DNA of 64,000 bases from Rickettsia typhi (GCA_945865485.1 CAMBEC010000004.1:62001-126000), one strand, 5' to 3'; counted from the first letter of the stretch, positions 37,391 through 46,310 are shown. Program-made: numbers and translations. The notes: a model not told the origin generated them from the letters alone.

Positions 37391-38143
37391 ATGTTCAGAA
37401 AATTTTTCCTTCTAGTACTAAGTTTGTTTTTGCTAATTGCTTGCAATGAAGCTAAGGAAGCAGAAACTCCTGCCAAAGAGCAGATAGAAAATTATAGTAA
37501 AAAACTTGAAGATTGTAAGGATGATGCTACAAAAAAAACTGAAGAGGAAAAAGCAAAACAACAAGCTGAAAAAGTTGAAGTTGAAAAGCCAAAACATGTA
37601 AGGGGATATGACGTTGAGCCTGATGATATGGTTTTAGGAAATCGTAATTCGAAAATCGTTGTTGTTGAATACTTTTCGCCTACATGTCCTCACTGTGTGA
37701 CATATCACAAAAGAATACTTCCGGAACTTAAAGCAAAATATATTGATACTGGTAAGGTGGCTTACGTTATAAGAGAATTTATAGGTAATAAGCAGGATTT
37801 AGATGCGACAGTTCTTGCACGCTGCGATGGTGGTTTAGAAAGCTATCTTAATTTTATAAAGGTTATTTTAGAACAACAGGATAATTGGGCATTTGGCAAA
37901 AACTATCGTGAAGTTCTAACAAATATTGGAACTCTTGGAGGGATAGGACCTGAAAAATATGCAAAATGTTTAAATGATGAAGCAAAGATTGAAATTTTGA
38001 TAGAAAATACTAAGCTTATAGCAAGGGAACCAAAATTTGTAGGAACTCCGAGTTTTTTTATAAACGGTAAGCAATTTACTAAGCCTTATACGTTTGAAGA
38101 ACTATCGCAAGCAATAGAAAATGTAGTGATTTCTAATGAGTAA
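37391..38143 (+). CDS. DsbA-family thiol oxidoreductase lipoprotein
   Basis: The 250-residue protein has a lipoprotein signal with Cys18 (LLIACNE), a Lys/Glu-rich linker of about 50 residues, and a thioredoxin-fold DsbA domain with the redox pair Cys99-Pro-His-Cys102 and cis-Pro220 (FVGTPSFFING). CPHC is the DsbA-type active site. It probably catalyses disulfide formation in the periplasm while tethered to a membrane. It overlaps atpI by 8 bp, an odd coupling of an exported oxidoreductase to the ATP synthase genes. Confidence 0.92.
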   Translation: MFRKFFLLVLSLFLLIACNEAKEAETPAKEQIENYSKKLEDCKDDATKKTEEEKAKQQAEKVEVEKPKHVRGYDVEPDDMVLGNRNSKIVVVEYFSPTCPHCVTYHKRILPELKAKYIDTGKVAYVIREFIGNKQDLDATVLARCDGGLESYLNFIKVILEQQDNWAFGKNYREVLTNIGTLGGIGPEKYAKCLNDEAKIEILIENTKLIAREPKFVGTPSFFINGKQFTKPYTFEELSQAIENVVISNE

Positions 38144-38405
38144 TAAAAAGTATGAAGAAATTGAAAGAGAAATAGATAAGCTGAAGGCTGAAAAAAATAA
38201 AAGCTCAGTCTTAAGTGGTGGAAGTGCTGCATTCAATATAGCAGTAGAATTGGTGTCAGGAGTTATAGTTGGAGTAATAATTGGTTTGTTTTTTGACAAT
38301 TTGTTTGATTCCAAGCCAGCCTTCCTTATAATCTGTTTAATACTCGCGACAATTGCAGTTTTTAGGTCAATTTGGAATAAATACATTAAAAATAATGGCG
38401 CATAG
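38136..38405 (+). CDS. atpI: ATP synthase protein I (AtpI)
   Basis: The 89-residue protein has a charged N-terminal helix ([15 protein letters not shown]) and two hydrophobic segments ([19 protein letters not shown] and [16 protein letters not shown]), the layout of AtpI, which helps assemble the c-ring. It overlaps the preceding gene by 8 bp and atpB by 11 bp, starting the Fo cluster. Confidence 0.85.
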   Translation: MSNKKYEEIEREIDKLKAEKNKSSVLSGGSAAFNIAVELVSGVIVGVIIGLFFDNLFDSKPAFLIICLILATIAVFRSIWNKYIKNNGA

Positions 38406-39123
38406 TCCACTAGATCAGTTTAGAGTTAAAGAAATAGTCAATCTACAGATTTTTGGCTACGACACAAGCATTACTAACTCTTCCCTGTTTATGCTAGTTG
38501 TTGGCGTGTTTATAGTGTTTTACTTTATGCTAGCATTTCGAGGCAAAGGACTTGTTCCATCTAGATTTCAGCTTAGTGGTGAATTAGTTTACGGAATGAT
38601 TACAGGCATGTTGGATCAGAATGTTGGTGCAAAGGGCAAGAAATTTGTGCCACTGATTTTTACTTTATTCATGTTTATACTTACTTGTAATGTGTTCGGT
38701 ATGATTCCTTATGGATTTACTGTTACTAGCCACATTTCCATTACTTTTGCTTTAGCAATGATGGTATTTTTGCTAGTTACGTTGTTTGGAATATATTTGC
38801 ATGGATTTCATTTTTTCTCTCTATTTTTGCCAGCTGGTACTCCGTGGTGGCTTGCTCCTCTCATGGTTGTAATAGAATTATTTGCATATTTGGCTAGGCC
38901 AGTTAGCCTATCACTTCGATTGGCAGCTAATATGGTTGCAGGCCATGTGTTACTTAAGGTTATGGCCGGATTTGTAGTTTCAATGGCCATTTATTTAAAG
39001 ATTCTACCTATACCTTTTATAGTGGTTTTAATAGGTTTTGAGTTATTCGTTGCAGCGTTACAGGCTTATATTTTTACAATATTATCCTGTGTTTATCTCA
39101 ACGATGCGTTAAACCTGCATTAG
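38395..39123 (+). CDS. atpB: ATP synthase Fo subunit a
   Basis: Subunit a forms the proton half-channels of ATP synthase. Taking ATG 38395 ([11 protein letters not shown]), the protein has 242 residues; an ATG at 38353 would add 14 residues inside atpI. It has about five membrane helices, and the helix carrying the essential Arg reads [14 protein letters not shown]. It belongs to an atpI-atpB-atpE-b'-b cluster. The F1 genes are not in the window, as in Rickettsia where they form a separate operon. Confidence 0.95.
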   Translation: MAHSPLDQFRVKEIVNLQIFGYDTSITNSSLFMLVVGVFIVFYFMLAFRGKGLVPSRFQLSGELVYGMITGMLDQNVGAKGKKFVPLIFTLFMFILTCNVFGMIPYGFTVTSHISITFALAMMVFLLVTLFGIYLHGFHFFSLFLPAGTPWWLAPLMVVIELFAYLARPVSLSLRLAANMVAGHVLLKVMAGFVVSMAIYLKILPIPFIVVLIGFELFVAALQAYIFTILSCVYLNDALNLH

Positions 39124-39357
39124 TCAATTTTTGTAGGTGGTTTTGGTTCAAGTAATACCAAATCCTATTTTAAGTTGGATGAATGAATTTTCAGAATAAG
39201 TGTTTGCACAAAGTATAGATTATACATTAGCACATCACTTTCCTGCAAAATCTGTTTGAATTATTTAATAATGGGAAATAGTATAAGTTTGAAGCTGGGG
39301 ATTTTGGAAAGCTGATAACTACTTGATTTAGTTCAATCATAATTTTAGGAGAAGAAA

Positions 39358-39582
39358 ATGGATGCAATGGCTTTAAAATATATTGGTGCAGGTCTTATGG
39401 CTTTTGGTATGCTAGGAGCAGCTTTAGGTGTAGGTAATATCTTTGGTTCCTTGCTTAATTCAATTGCACGTAATCCATCTGCGGCTGATCAATTGCAGAG
39501 AATGGCTCTTATTGGTGCAGGTCTTGCTGAAGCGATGGGTTTATTCTCGTTTGTTATTGCGATGCTTTTAATCTTTACTTGA
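39358..39582 (+). CDS. atpE: ATP synthase Fo subunit c
   Basis: The 74-residue proteolipid has two membrane helices joined by the polar loop ARNPSAADQ, and the proton-binding carboxylate is Glu58 ([11 protein letters not shown]). Twenty or so copies at most form the rotor ring. A GGAGAA ribosome site precedes the ATG. It is 234 bp after atpB, a wider gap than usual, and 292 bp before the b' gene, where a repeat has inserted. Confidence 0.97.
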   Translation: MDAMALKYIGAGLMAFGMLGAALGVGNIFGSLLNSIARNPSAADQLQRMALIGAGLAEAMGLFSFVIAMLLIFT

Positions 39583-39618
39583 TACCAAGTTTCAGATTAA
39601 AGCAGGCTAATTGTAGTA

Positions 39619-39832
39619 AGAACCTGAACTATGGATAAAGATAATTCACAATAATGTTTTGACAAAAACTTGTCATGAAAGAGTCTAAATCCTAAGCGAG
39701 AGAAAAAGTAACTTGATTCAGGATCTCAGGCAGCAGAAAAAGATCCTGAATCAAGTTCAGGATAACTTTTTATAAGGATAAAAACTGTGATGCCAATAAA
39801 CCCATAATTTCTTATCTATAGCTCAGATTAAA
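39619..39832. repeat. Miniature dispersed element inside the ATP synthase cluster
   Basis: The element begins at CCTGAACTATGGATAAAG and ends at TTATCTATAGCTCAGATTA, approximate inverted ends. The hairpin at 39711-39726/39741-39756 (ACTTGATTCAGGATCT and its complement, perfect 16 bp) matches 20965. It lies between atpE and the b' gene, so it is probably transcribed within the operon. Confidence 0.75.
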
Positions 39833-39874
39833 TAAGAAAATTAGGATAAATAATAATATTAAAAGGACAAGATT

Positions 39875-40354
39875 ATGCCACAGTTTGATGTATCTTCTTT
39901 TAGTTCCCAGCTATTTTGGCTGGTTATTGTTTTTGGATTTCTTTATTTCCTTATAAGTAAGTTCATAGCTCCAAAGGCTGAGACTATTTTAATGCAAAGA
40001 AATAGTTTTTTAGAAGAAAACATCAATCATGCAGAAGAATATAGTAAAAAAGCTAAGTCGATAGAGAACTTACGTGAAAATAAACTTGATGAGGTTAATT
40101 TACATGTTGAAGAGCTTAATAAACAGGCATTTGAACTAATGGACTTGCGCTTTTTACACCAAACAAAGGAACTATCTCTTGTTCTTGATAAGAAAAAAGA
40201 GAAGGCTCTTGCCGAAATAAAAGCTTATGTCGATACATTTCATCTAAATGAGCCAGTATCGTGTATCAAATTAGCTGCTTTTATAATTCAGAAAGTTACA
40301 AATAAGGATGCTGATATAGACTTACTTAAGAAGATTCATGAGAAAACAAAATGA
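39875..40354 (+). CDS. atpF': ATP synthase Fo subunit b' (AtpX type)
   Basis: The 159-residue protein has one N-terminal membrane helix (FWLVIVFGFLYFLISKFIAP) and a long charged helix, as expected for the peripheral stalk. The Pro after the membrane segment and the first position in a b'-b pair mark it as b', the form used in alphaproteobacteria along with b. It overlaps the b gene by 4 bp (ATGA). Confidence 0.92.
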   Translation: MPQFDVSSFSSQLFWLVIVFGFLYFLISKFIAPKAETILMQRNSFLEENINHAEEYSKKAKSIENLRENKLDEVNLHVEELNKQAFELMDLRFLHQTKELSLVLDKKKEKALAEIKAYVDTFHLNEPVSCIKLAAFIIQKVTNKDADIDLLKKIHEKTK

Positions 40355-40824
40355 TGCATTTTTTCGACGAAAGCTTTGTGGTTGCAGTTTGTTTCGTAAT
40401 ATTCGTATATTTAGCTTATAGGCCTGTTAAAAAAGCAATAATAGCATCTCTTGATGCCAGAATAGAAGAAATAAAACAAAAACTTACTCAGGCTGAGAAA
40501 CTTAAAGCAGATGCGAAGAGCTTGCTTGATAAAGTAGAGAAAGAACTTGGCGATTTTGAAGTAAGAAAAAAAGATATACTAGAGAGTGCACAAAATAGTA
40601 CTGAGCGTCTTGTAGAAACAAGGAACAAAGAGCTAAGTTTGTTATTAGCGCGTAAAAAAGACTCGGCTATAAAAGCCATAGATAATGAAAGAGAAAAAGC
40701 GAGTGATAAACTCAGATCTGAGTTTACCGAAACCGTTTTAAAGTTGGTCAAGACCTACCTTACTCAAACTAAAAACAATGATGTTTCTGACCAGGAAATA
40801 ATTGAACGTTTTTTAAAAAAATAG
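40351..40824 (+). CDS. atpF: ATP synthase Fo subunit b
   Basis: The 157-residue stalk subunit has a short N-terminal membrane helix (FVVAVCFVIFVYLAYRPVKKAI) and a continuous coiled coil rich in Lys and Glu (LTQAEKLKADAKSLLDKVEKELGDF). With b' it forms the heterodimeric stator arm. It is the last gene of the Fo cluster. Confidence 0.92.
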   Translation: MMHFFDESFVVAVCFVIFVYLAYRPVKKAIIASLDARIEEIKQKLTQAEKLKADAKSLLDKVEKELGDFEVRKKDILESAQNSTERLVETRNKELSLLLARKKDSAIKAIDNEREKASDKLRSEFTETVLKLVKTYLTQTKNNDVSDQEIIERFLKK

Positions 40825-40879
40825 TTTATTATATGGCAAATCACATTGGATTATCTTATCCCAATAACCCAAATTCAGG

Positions 40880-41120
40880 TTAATTAAGTTGGGTTTGATA
40901 TAAGAAGTAAATATTTCTGGTAAAAATTAGGACTAAAATCTGTCAAGCATGACGATTTAGGCTCGGATTACAACATCAACCAAATTCCGTAATCATCCTG
41001 GTACTCGATCTCGGATCTCATCCACTTCCTGAGACGCATGGCCAAGCTCGGTATGACAGCTCTATGTTGTCTAGATCCTAAATTATCATCGTTTCTTACA
41101 TCAACTCTAAGTTAATTATC
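40880..41120. repeat. Dispersed repeat family C, copy 2
   Basis: Begins at TTAATTAAGTTGGGTTTGATATAAG and matches 16239-15990 in inverted orientation, sharing GTAAATATTT, GTAAAAATTAG, CTGTCAAGCATGACG and CTATGTTGTCTAGATCC. It lies in the 560-bp gap after atpF. The remaining sequence to 41384 is very AT-rich with nothing recognised. Confidence 0.65.
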
Positions 41121-41384
41121 AAACCTTATTATTCCGGAAGGGTAATATTTTTTTCTTATTCATAAGATTTATAAACTCTAAAATCACATTTTAGCAAGTA
41201 ATGTTAATACAATAGATATATTAAATAAGAAATATAAATATATCTACTTACCTTACAGTTTTGATGCCACAATATTTATATTTTCACATAGCTTTATAAT
41301 CAACTCTTGATTACAAGTTTGACATATAACTATAAGTTAATAGAATCCTAGTTTTAAAACTAGTTACTAATTAAGTTATAACAT

Positions 41385-42468
41385 ATGCATGCGGTGATTT
41401 TAGCAGGTGGAGCTGGTAGTCGTTTATGGCCCGTGTCAACTAGGCAAAAGCCTAAGCCATTTATAAAGGTAAATAATGAGAGTTTTATCCAAAAGGCTTT
41501 CATAAGAGCTATTGAAATTGAGTCAGTGCGTAATATAATTACAGTTACTACTTCAGATTGTGTATCGGCGGTAAAAGAGCAGTATGACGAGGTTAACACT
41601 ATTACTAGTAATAGTGTTAGGAAAGAATTAATAATTGAGCCTTCTGGAAGAGACACGGCGGCTGCAATATCCGCCGCCGTGGTTCATGTTCTCCATAATT
41701 ATGGGCCTGATGAGGTAATATTGATATTACCCATCTGATCATATTATTTTGGATTCAGTTGCGTTTTCAAATGCAGTACTACAGGCACAAAGCTTAGCAA
41801 AGCAAGGGAAAATAGTAACTTTTGGTATCAAACCTTTCTATCCTGAGACTAATTATGGTTATATTGAATATATTAATAATGAAGCTATACGATTTATTGA
41901 GAAACCGTCATTTGCTCTTGCCGTAAACTATCTAAAATCAGAAAAATTTCTTTGGAACTCTGGTATTTTGTGCTGTACTGCAAAAACAATTATAAAGGAG
42001 CTGGAAACCCATTGTTTTGATATGCTATCAAGGGTTATTCAGGCTATTAATACATCAATATCTTCTACTAATTCGGGTTATTATCGAGAATTACTTTTAA
42101 GTTCGCTTATTTGGGAGACAATTCCAGAAATTTCAATTGATTATGCACTTCTAGAAAAATCTAGCCAAATTGCAGTTGTTGCTTGTGATATAGGATGGAG
42201 TGATATTGGGAATTGGGAATCCATGAGTATGCTAAAGCCTAAGGATAAGGATGGTAATAGAGTAAAGGGTAATGTCAAACTCTATGATAGCATTAATTGC
42301 TATGTTGAGAGTGGTAGTAATAAAACAATTGCTGTAGTTGGTGTCAAGAATCTAGCAATAATTGAATCAGAAAATGGTTTTTTAGTAATAAATAAGAAGA
42401 AAGTATCAAGTGCTAAAGAAATATTTGCTGATTTACAGGAAAAATCGAAATTACTGGAACTAGCATAA
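41385..42468 (+). pseudogene. manC: Mannose-1-phosphate guanylyltransferase, broken by a one-base frameshift
   Basis: The enzyme would make GDP-mannose from mannose-1-phosphate and GTP. The N-terminal frame (41385-41738, 117 residues) has LAGGAGSRLWPVSTRQKPKPF and ends PI-stop at the TGA 41736-41738. The continuation lies in another frame, where PSDHIILDSV follows directly and the rest (to 42468) has RFIEKPSFALA and WNSGIL. Removing one C from the CCC at 41730-41732 restores a protein of about 356 residues. The C-terminal cupin domain of long ManC proteins is absent in any case. Likely recent decay, sequencing error or, less likely, programmed frameshifting. manB follows 73 bp later. Confidence 0.88.
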
Positions 42469-42541
42469 AAATTACCTTTTTTCTCCAAGACTAAAGCTGC
42501 TATAGTAATTTTAACAAAATTAGTATGGACTTTTTTATAAT

Positions 42542-43921
42542 ATGAATAAATTACTTTGTTTCAAAGCTTATGATATAAGGGGAAAGGTCCCATATGAATT
42601 GGATGAGGAGCTTGCGTATAAGATTGGTTTGGCATACTCTGCTATTATTAATCCCGGAAAAGTAGTTGTTGGCTATGATGTGAGGCTAGAGAGCTTATCG
42701 CTTACCAAGGCTCTAATAAGCGGGTTAATTGATTCTGGATCGAGCGTAATTAATATTGGTCTGTGTGGTACCGAGGAGGTATATTATCACACCTTCAGTA
42801 ATGAAAATATTGGTGTTGGAGGTGGAATAATGGTTACCGCATCTCATAATCCAAAGGGTTACAATGGGATGAAGATGGTAAGTCGTGGTAGCAGACCTAT
42901 TTCGCTATCTGATGGTTTAAAAGAGATTCATGACTATATCCTTAATTCACCTAATCCCACTTTTAGTGGACCAAAGGGATCAGAGTTATTAAAGGAAGAT
43001 AAAACTTCTTATATTGCTCACCTTACTGAATATGTTGATATAAAAAAACTCAAGCCATTAAAAATTGTTGTTAATCCAGGTAATGGGCCATCTGGAATTG
43101 TTATTAAACTGCTAGAGAAATTTTTGCCATTTGAATTTGTTTATATTAACGAGCAGCCGGATGGTAATTTTCCAAATGGTGTGCCAAATCCGATGATTCC
43201 AGAAAACCGCATAGCTACTTCAGAGGCGGTAATATATAATAAAGCCGATTTTGGAATTGCGTGGGATGGAGATTTTGATCGGTGTTTTTTATTTGACGAA
43301 AATGGTGAGTTCATAGAAGGTTATTATATTGTTGGGCTGCTGGCAGAAAATTTTCTTAAGAAATACCCTAATCAGAAAATAATACATGACCCTAGGTTAA
43401 CATGGAATACTATTGATATAGTAAAAGAACATGGTGGGGTGCCGCTGCAATGCAAATCCGGGCATAGTTTTATTAAGGAAAAAATGCGCCAAGAGAATGC
43501 GATTTATGGTGGCGAGATGAGTGCGCATCATTATTTCAGACAATTTGCCTATTGCGACAGTGGAATGTTACCATGGCTACTGGTTTCTGAGCTTATAAGT
43601 AAAACTGGCGATAATCTTTCTGTCCTAGTAGGAAATAGGATTAGTAAGTTTCCTTGTAGTGGTGAAATAAACTATAAGGTTGAAAATACAGCAGAAATAA
43701 TTAAAAGGTTGGAAGACCATTTTGCAGCTAAAAATCCTCGTATTGACCGTATGGATGGTATTAGCTTAGAATTTACTGATTGGCGCTTTAATTTACGAGA
43801 ATCAAACACTGAGCCGCTAATCAGGTTAAATTTGGAAGTTAAAGGTGAAGAGGAATCAATCTCAGAACGTATTGCTGAGATTGAAGCAGTAATCAATTCT
43901 TATTCATCGGGATCAGAATAA
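42542..43921 (+). CDS. manB: Phosphomannomutase/phosphoglucomutase
   Basis: The enzyme interconverts mannose-6-phosphate and mannose-1-phosphate, feeding GDP-mannose synthesis. The 459-residue protein has all four domains: the catalytic phosphoserine loop TASHNPKGYNGMK, the metal-binding DGDFDRCFLFDE, the sugar loop GGEMSAHHYF and the phosphate-binding RESNTEPLIRL. It follows manC and may form a mannose operon, although manC is frameshifted. Its last 22 bp overlap an opposite-strand small gene. Confidence 0.95.
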   Translation: MNKLLCFKAYDIRGKVPYELDEELAYKIGLAYSAIINPGKVVVGYDVRLESLSLTKALISGLIDSGSSVINIGLCGTEEVYYHTFSNENIGVGGGIMVTASHNPKGYNGMKMVSRGSRPISLSDGLKEIHDYILNSPNPTFSGPKGSELLKEDKTSYIAHLTEYVDIKKLKPLKIVVNPGNGPSGIVIKLLEKFLPFEFVYINEQPDGNFPNGVPNPMIPENRIATSEAVIYNKADFGIAWDGDFDRCFLFDENGEFIEGYYIVGLLAENFLKKYPNQKIIHDPRLTWNTIDIVKEHGGVPLQCKSGHSFIKEKMRQENAIYGGEMSAHHYFRQFAYCDSGMLPWLLVSELISKTGDNLSVLVGNRISKFPCSGEINYKVENTAEIIKRLEDHFAAKNPRIDRMDGISLEFTDWRFNLRESNTEPLIRLNLEVKGEEESISERIAEIEAVINSYSSGSE

Positions 43922-44127
43922 TATTCTAATTTTAGAGAATCCCCAATTAAATTAGGGCTTTGAACAACTTCGCAGCCATATGCATCACACATAAAGATTT
44001 CATCATCTTTAGCAGAATTTTGTTGTGGGAGTTGGTTGTCGGGTTGAAATTGCAGTTGATCATTAACCAATTTCTTTAGTACCTCTGCGTTGCTTCTAGC
44101 TTCTTGGCTTTGTTTTGTTCTAGCCAT
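43900..44127 (-). CDS. Small unknown protein with histone H3-like N terminus
   Basis: The 75-residue product begins MARTKQSQEARS. After removal of Met the first residues ARTKQ are identical to the start of eukaryotic histone H3. The rest is a helix (AEVLKKLVNDQLQF), a Gln/Asn/Pro-rich stretch, and an acidic end with two cysteines (CDAYGCEV). No signal peptide is seen. The gene overlaps manB's end by 22 bp on the other strand. It has a purine-poor start region. Confidence that it is translated is moderate; the match may be chance. Confidence 0.5.
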   Translation of the reverse strand: MARTKQSQEARSNAEVLKKLVNDQLQFQPDNQLPQQNSAKDDEIFMCDAYGCEVVQSPNLIGDSLKLEYYSDPDE

Positions 44128-44152
44128 AAATTTAAATTACCTACAAATATAT

Positions 44153-44187
44153 TAAGAGCATCTGCAATTAAATTGCAGATGCTCTTA
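44153..44187. terminator. Long perfect hairpin between two small minus-strand genes
   Basis: TAAGAGCATCTGCAATT and AATTGCAGATGCTCTTA (17 bp each, centre at 44170) form a near-continuous palindrome. It lies 70 bp after the stop of the gene at 44258 in its transcription direction, and would terminate it before the next gene. No long T run follows. Confidence 0.6.
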
Positions 44188-44257
44188 TATACTTTCATTA
44201 TAAAAGCATCAAGCCTAAAAATACTCCTTGAGAATTTATTCTCTTATACAAATGATT

Positions 44258-44548
44258 TTATCTAATTTCTACACTACCATCATTATACTCTTGCCCTTGC
44301 TCATATTCACCAGAAATTCCGGTACGATATACGCTATCTTCGTGTAAATCAATTTCTCTGAAAACTGATCCTGGTTGATCATCAAATTCTTGCTCTAACT
44401 CTTGTCTAGTTGTTAAGGTTTTATCTTTGTCTCCAGATCTATCCTTGTCTTCTTCTCTTTCTTCGCCAGTATAGTCCTTATCTTTATCTCTTGCCCCACA
44501 ACATGATGTTCCGAAAAGCCAGTCCCAAAATGATTTTTTCTTGGACAT
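44258..44548 (-). CDS. Small acidic unknown protein
   Basis: This 96-residue protein is not recognised. It starts with a short aromatic segment (KKKSFWDWLFGTSCCG) and continues with low-complexity charged sequence (DKDKDYTGEEREEDKDRSGDKDK) and a Glu/Tyr-rich end (EDSVYRTGISGEYEQGQEYND). The segment SFWDWLFG followed by CC could be a membrane-association or acylation site. A GGAGGAT-type ribosome site precedes the ATG. Lineage-specific, possibly secreted, but this is conjecture. Confidence 0.55.
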   Translation of the reverse strand: MSKKKSFWDWLFGTSCCGARDKDKDYTGEEREEDKDRSGDKDKTLTTRQELEQEFDDQPGSVFREIDLHEDSVYRTGISGEYEQGQEYNDGSVEIR

Positions 44549-44726
44549 AAAGATCCTCCTTATACTAAATTAATATCAAAACCTACTAAATAATACGATA
44601 AACCCATATAATTAAAAAATACTTAACAAATTAATTTTGTTTTTTTAAAAAAGAGAAAACTTAAGTTATTGAATTTTTGTAGAAATTGTCATTTCCGTTT
44701 TGCGTTAAGGATGCTAGAATAGCGAG

Positions 44727-45722
44727 ATGAGCACAAATGGTAATATAAATATGGTAAAAGCGCCTATAGTCTGGGTTCTAGTGGATAATAGGATTGGTAA
44801 TGCCAACCAAGCAATTGAGCTCGCCGAAACAATTGGCAAGCAATATGAAATAAAAAATATTGAATATAATAGCTTTGGATCTTTGCCAAGCTATTTCCTT
44901 AGTATGTTTCCAATTCATATTAAAAAGTCAGTGCTCTCAAATTTGAAGAAAGACCCATTGCCCGATGTGGTTATTTCTGCCGGTAGGAGAACGGCAGCAC
45001 TTGCGCTATATTTAAAGAAATTGTCTAATGACAAAATAAAAATTATCCAAATAATGCGACCTAATATTAAGCCAAAGGAATTTGACTTAATTATTCTTCC
45101 ACAGCATGATAGTTTTAACTATACATTACCAAACATAGTGAGGGTAATTGGTGCACTTACAAATGTGCAAGAGAAAATCCAAAAATCACAAAGTGATTTT
45201 GACACTAAATATCCTGAAATTAAAAATTATATTGCAGTGATAATAGGTGGTTCAACAAAGGGTTATAAACTGACGACGGATAATGCTGAGCTTCTTTCCA
45301 AAGCATTGATAAATATTTCACAAGACCATTCCTTACAATTGTTTATTACCTTTAGCAGAAGAACTCCACCATTGGTGAAAAGCCACTTTACAAAGAAGTT
45401 TGTTTGGCCAAACGTTATTTATGACCCGCTTAGTGGAGAATCAAATCCATATCCAGCGGTTCTTGGCAGAGCAGAATATATCATATCCACAACTGACTCT
45501 ATTTCGATGTGTAGTGAAGCTGTGAGTACAGGAAAGCCAGTTTATGTGTTTTGCCCACCAAGTTTTAAATTAAGGAAACACAATTATTTTATCCAACAAT
45601 TAGTGGATCTTGGCTTAGCAAAGAGGTTAGATCTGTCTGTAAATAATTTAGAAAAATATGATTATGAGCCTCTTGCTGAAATTTCAAAAGTTGCGGAAAT
45701 AATAAACAAGAAAATACTTTAA
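44727..45722 (+). CDS. ELM1/GtrOC1 family putative nucleoside-diphosphate-sugar glycosyltransferase
   Basis: The 331-residue protein matches the DUF1022 family, called ELM1 for its plant mitochondrial fission relatives. It has WVLVDNRIGNANQAIELAE at the N terminus, LPDVVISAGRRTAALALYL, IIGGSTKGYKL and ISTTDSISMCSEAVSTGKPVYVF, the last resembling a GT-B nucleotide-sugar site. The natural substrate is unknown. An inner Met at residue 9 (MVKAPIVWVLVD) is an alternative start. It is monocistronic here. Confidence 0.85.
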   Translation: MSTNGNINMVKAPIVWVLVDNRIGNANQAIELAETIGKQYEIKNIEYNSFGSLPSYFLSMFPIHIKKSVLSNLKKDPLPDVVISAGRRTAALALYLKKLSNDKIKIIQIMRPNIKPKEFDLIILPQHDSFNYTLPNIVRVIGALTNVQEKIQKSQSDFDTKYPEIKNYIAVIIGGSTKGYKLTTDNAELLSKALINISQDHSLQLFITFSRRTPPLVKSHFTKKFVWPNVIYDPLSGESNPYPAVLGRAEYIISTTDSISMCSEAVSTGKPVYVFCPPSFKLRKHNYFIQQLVDLGLAKRLDLSVNNLEKYDYEPLAEISKVAEIINKKIL

Positions 45723-46037
45723 GATCCAGTTTGGGATAAAAATATATTTTTACAGCACAAAAGGGGATAAAATGACATATATTTCATTATTCTAAACTGA
45801 TATTTTAGATAATTAGTTTTAGTTGTACTTGTATTTTTTCTTGGTTTATGTATCATAATAGTAGGGTTTTCTATGTAACTCTTAATACTTACTGCCAGAG
45901 ACTATAGGTTTTATTCAATATACTTATTAATGAATAAAAGCTCCTTATTTCCTGCAGGAGTTAAAGATAAGCGGACAATAACTCTTGATTAATGCTGCTA
46001 AAATTAGCAGAGATAACTAAAAACTTAAGGAGTCAAA
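45723..46037. other. 315-bp gap upstream of cspA
   Basis: No gene is recognised. TTTATTCAATATACTTATTAATGAATAAA at 45911-45939 is an inverted repeat. A long 5' leader with structure upstream of a cold-shock gene is common, so this gap may hold the cspA leader, but the transcription start cannot be placed. Confidence 0.3.
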
Positions 46038-46244
46038 ATGGCAAACGGAAAAGTAAAGTGGTTCAACCCAGATAAAGGTTACGGTTTTATTCAACCAGAT
46101 GATGGTAATAAAGATGTATTTGTGCACATAAGCGCTTTAGAGCGTGCTGGCATATCTACACTTAATGATGGTCAGAAAGTGAGTTATGAACTGGAAGATC
46201 AAAAAGGTAAAACTTCTGCTGTTAAAATAGAGCTTATTAACTAA
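46038..46244 (+). CDS. cspA: Cold shock protein (CspA family)
   Basis: The 68-residue single cold-shock domain has RNP1 (KGYGFIQ) and RNP2 (VFVHIS), binding single-stranded RNA or DNA and acting as an RNA chaperone. It is preceded by AAGGAG 5 bp before the ATG and followed by a strong terminator, so it is a single-gene unit. Confidence 0.96.
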   Translation: MANGKVKWFNPDKGYGFIQPDDGNKDVFVHISALERAGISTLNDGQKVSYELEDQKGKTSAVKIELIN

Positions 46245-46279
46245 AGTTCTTAAAATACGAGTAAAAGTTACTTATACGA

Positions 46280-46310
46280 AAAGCCCTTGATTTATCAGGG
46301 GCTTTTTTTT
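46280..46310 (+). terminator. Rho-independent terminator of cspA
   Basis: AAAGCCCTTGA and TCAGGGGCTTT form an 11-bp stem with loop TTTA, followed by a run of T. It lies 36 bp after the cspA stop. Confidence 0.9.

Noticed and set aside
41730..41740. Programmed frameshifting in manC
   Set aside because: The slip site is only three C with no clear slippery heptamer or downstream structure, so decay or error is preferred.
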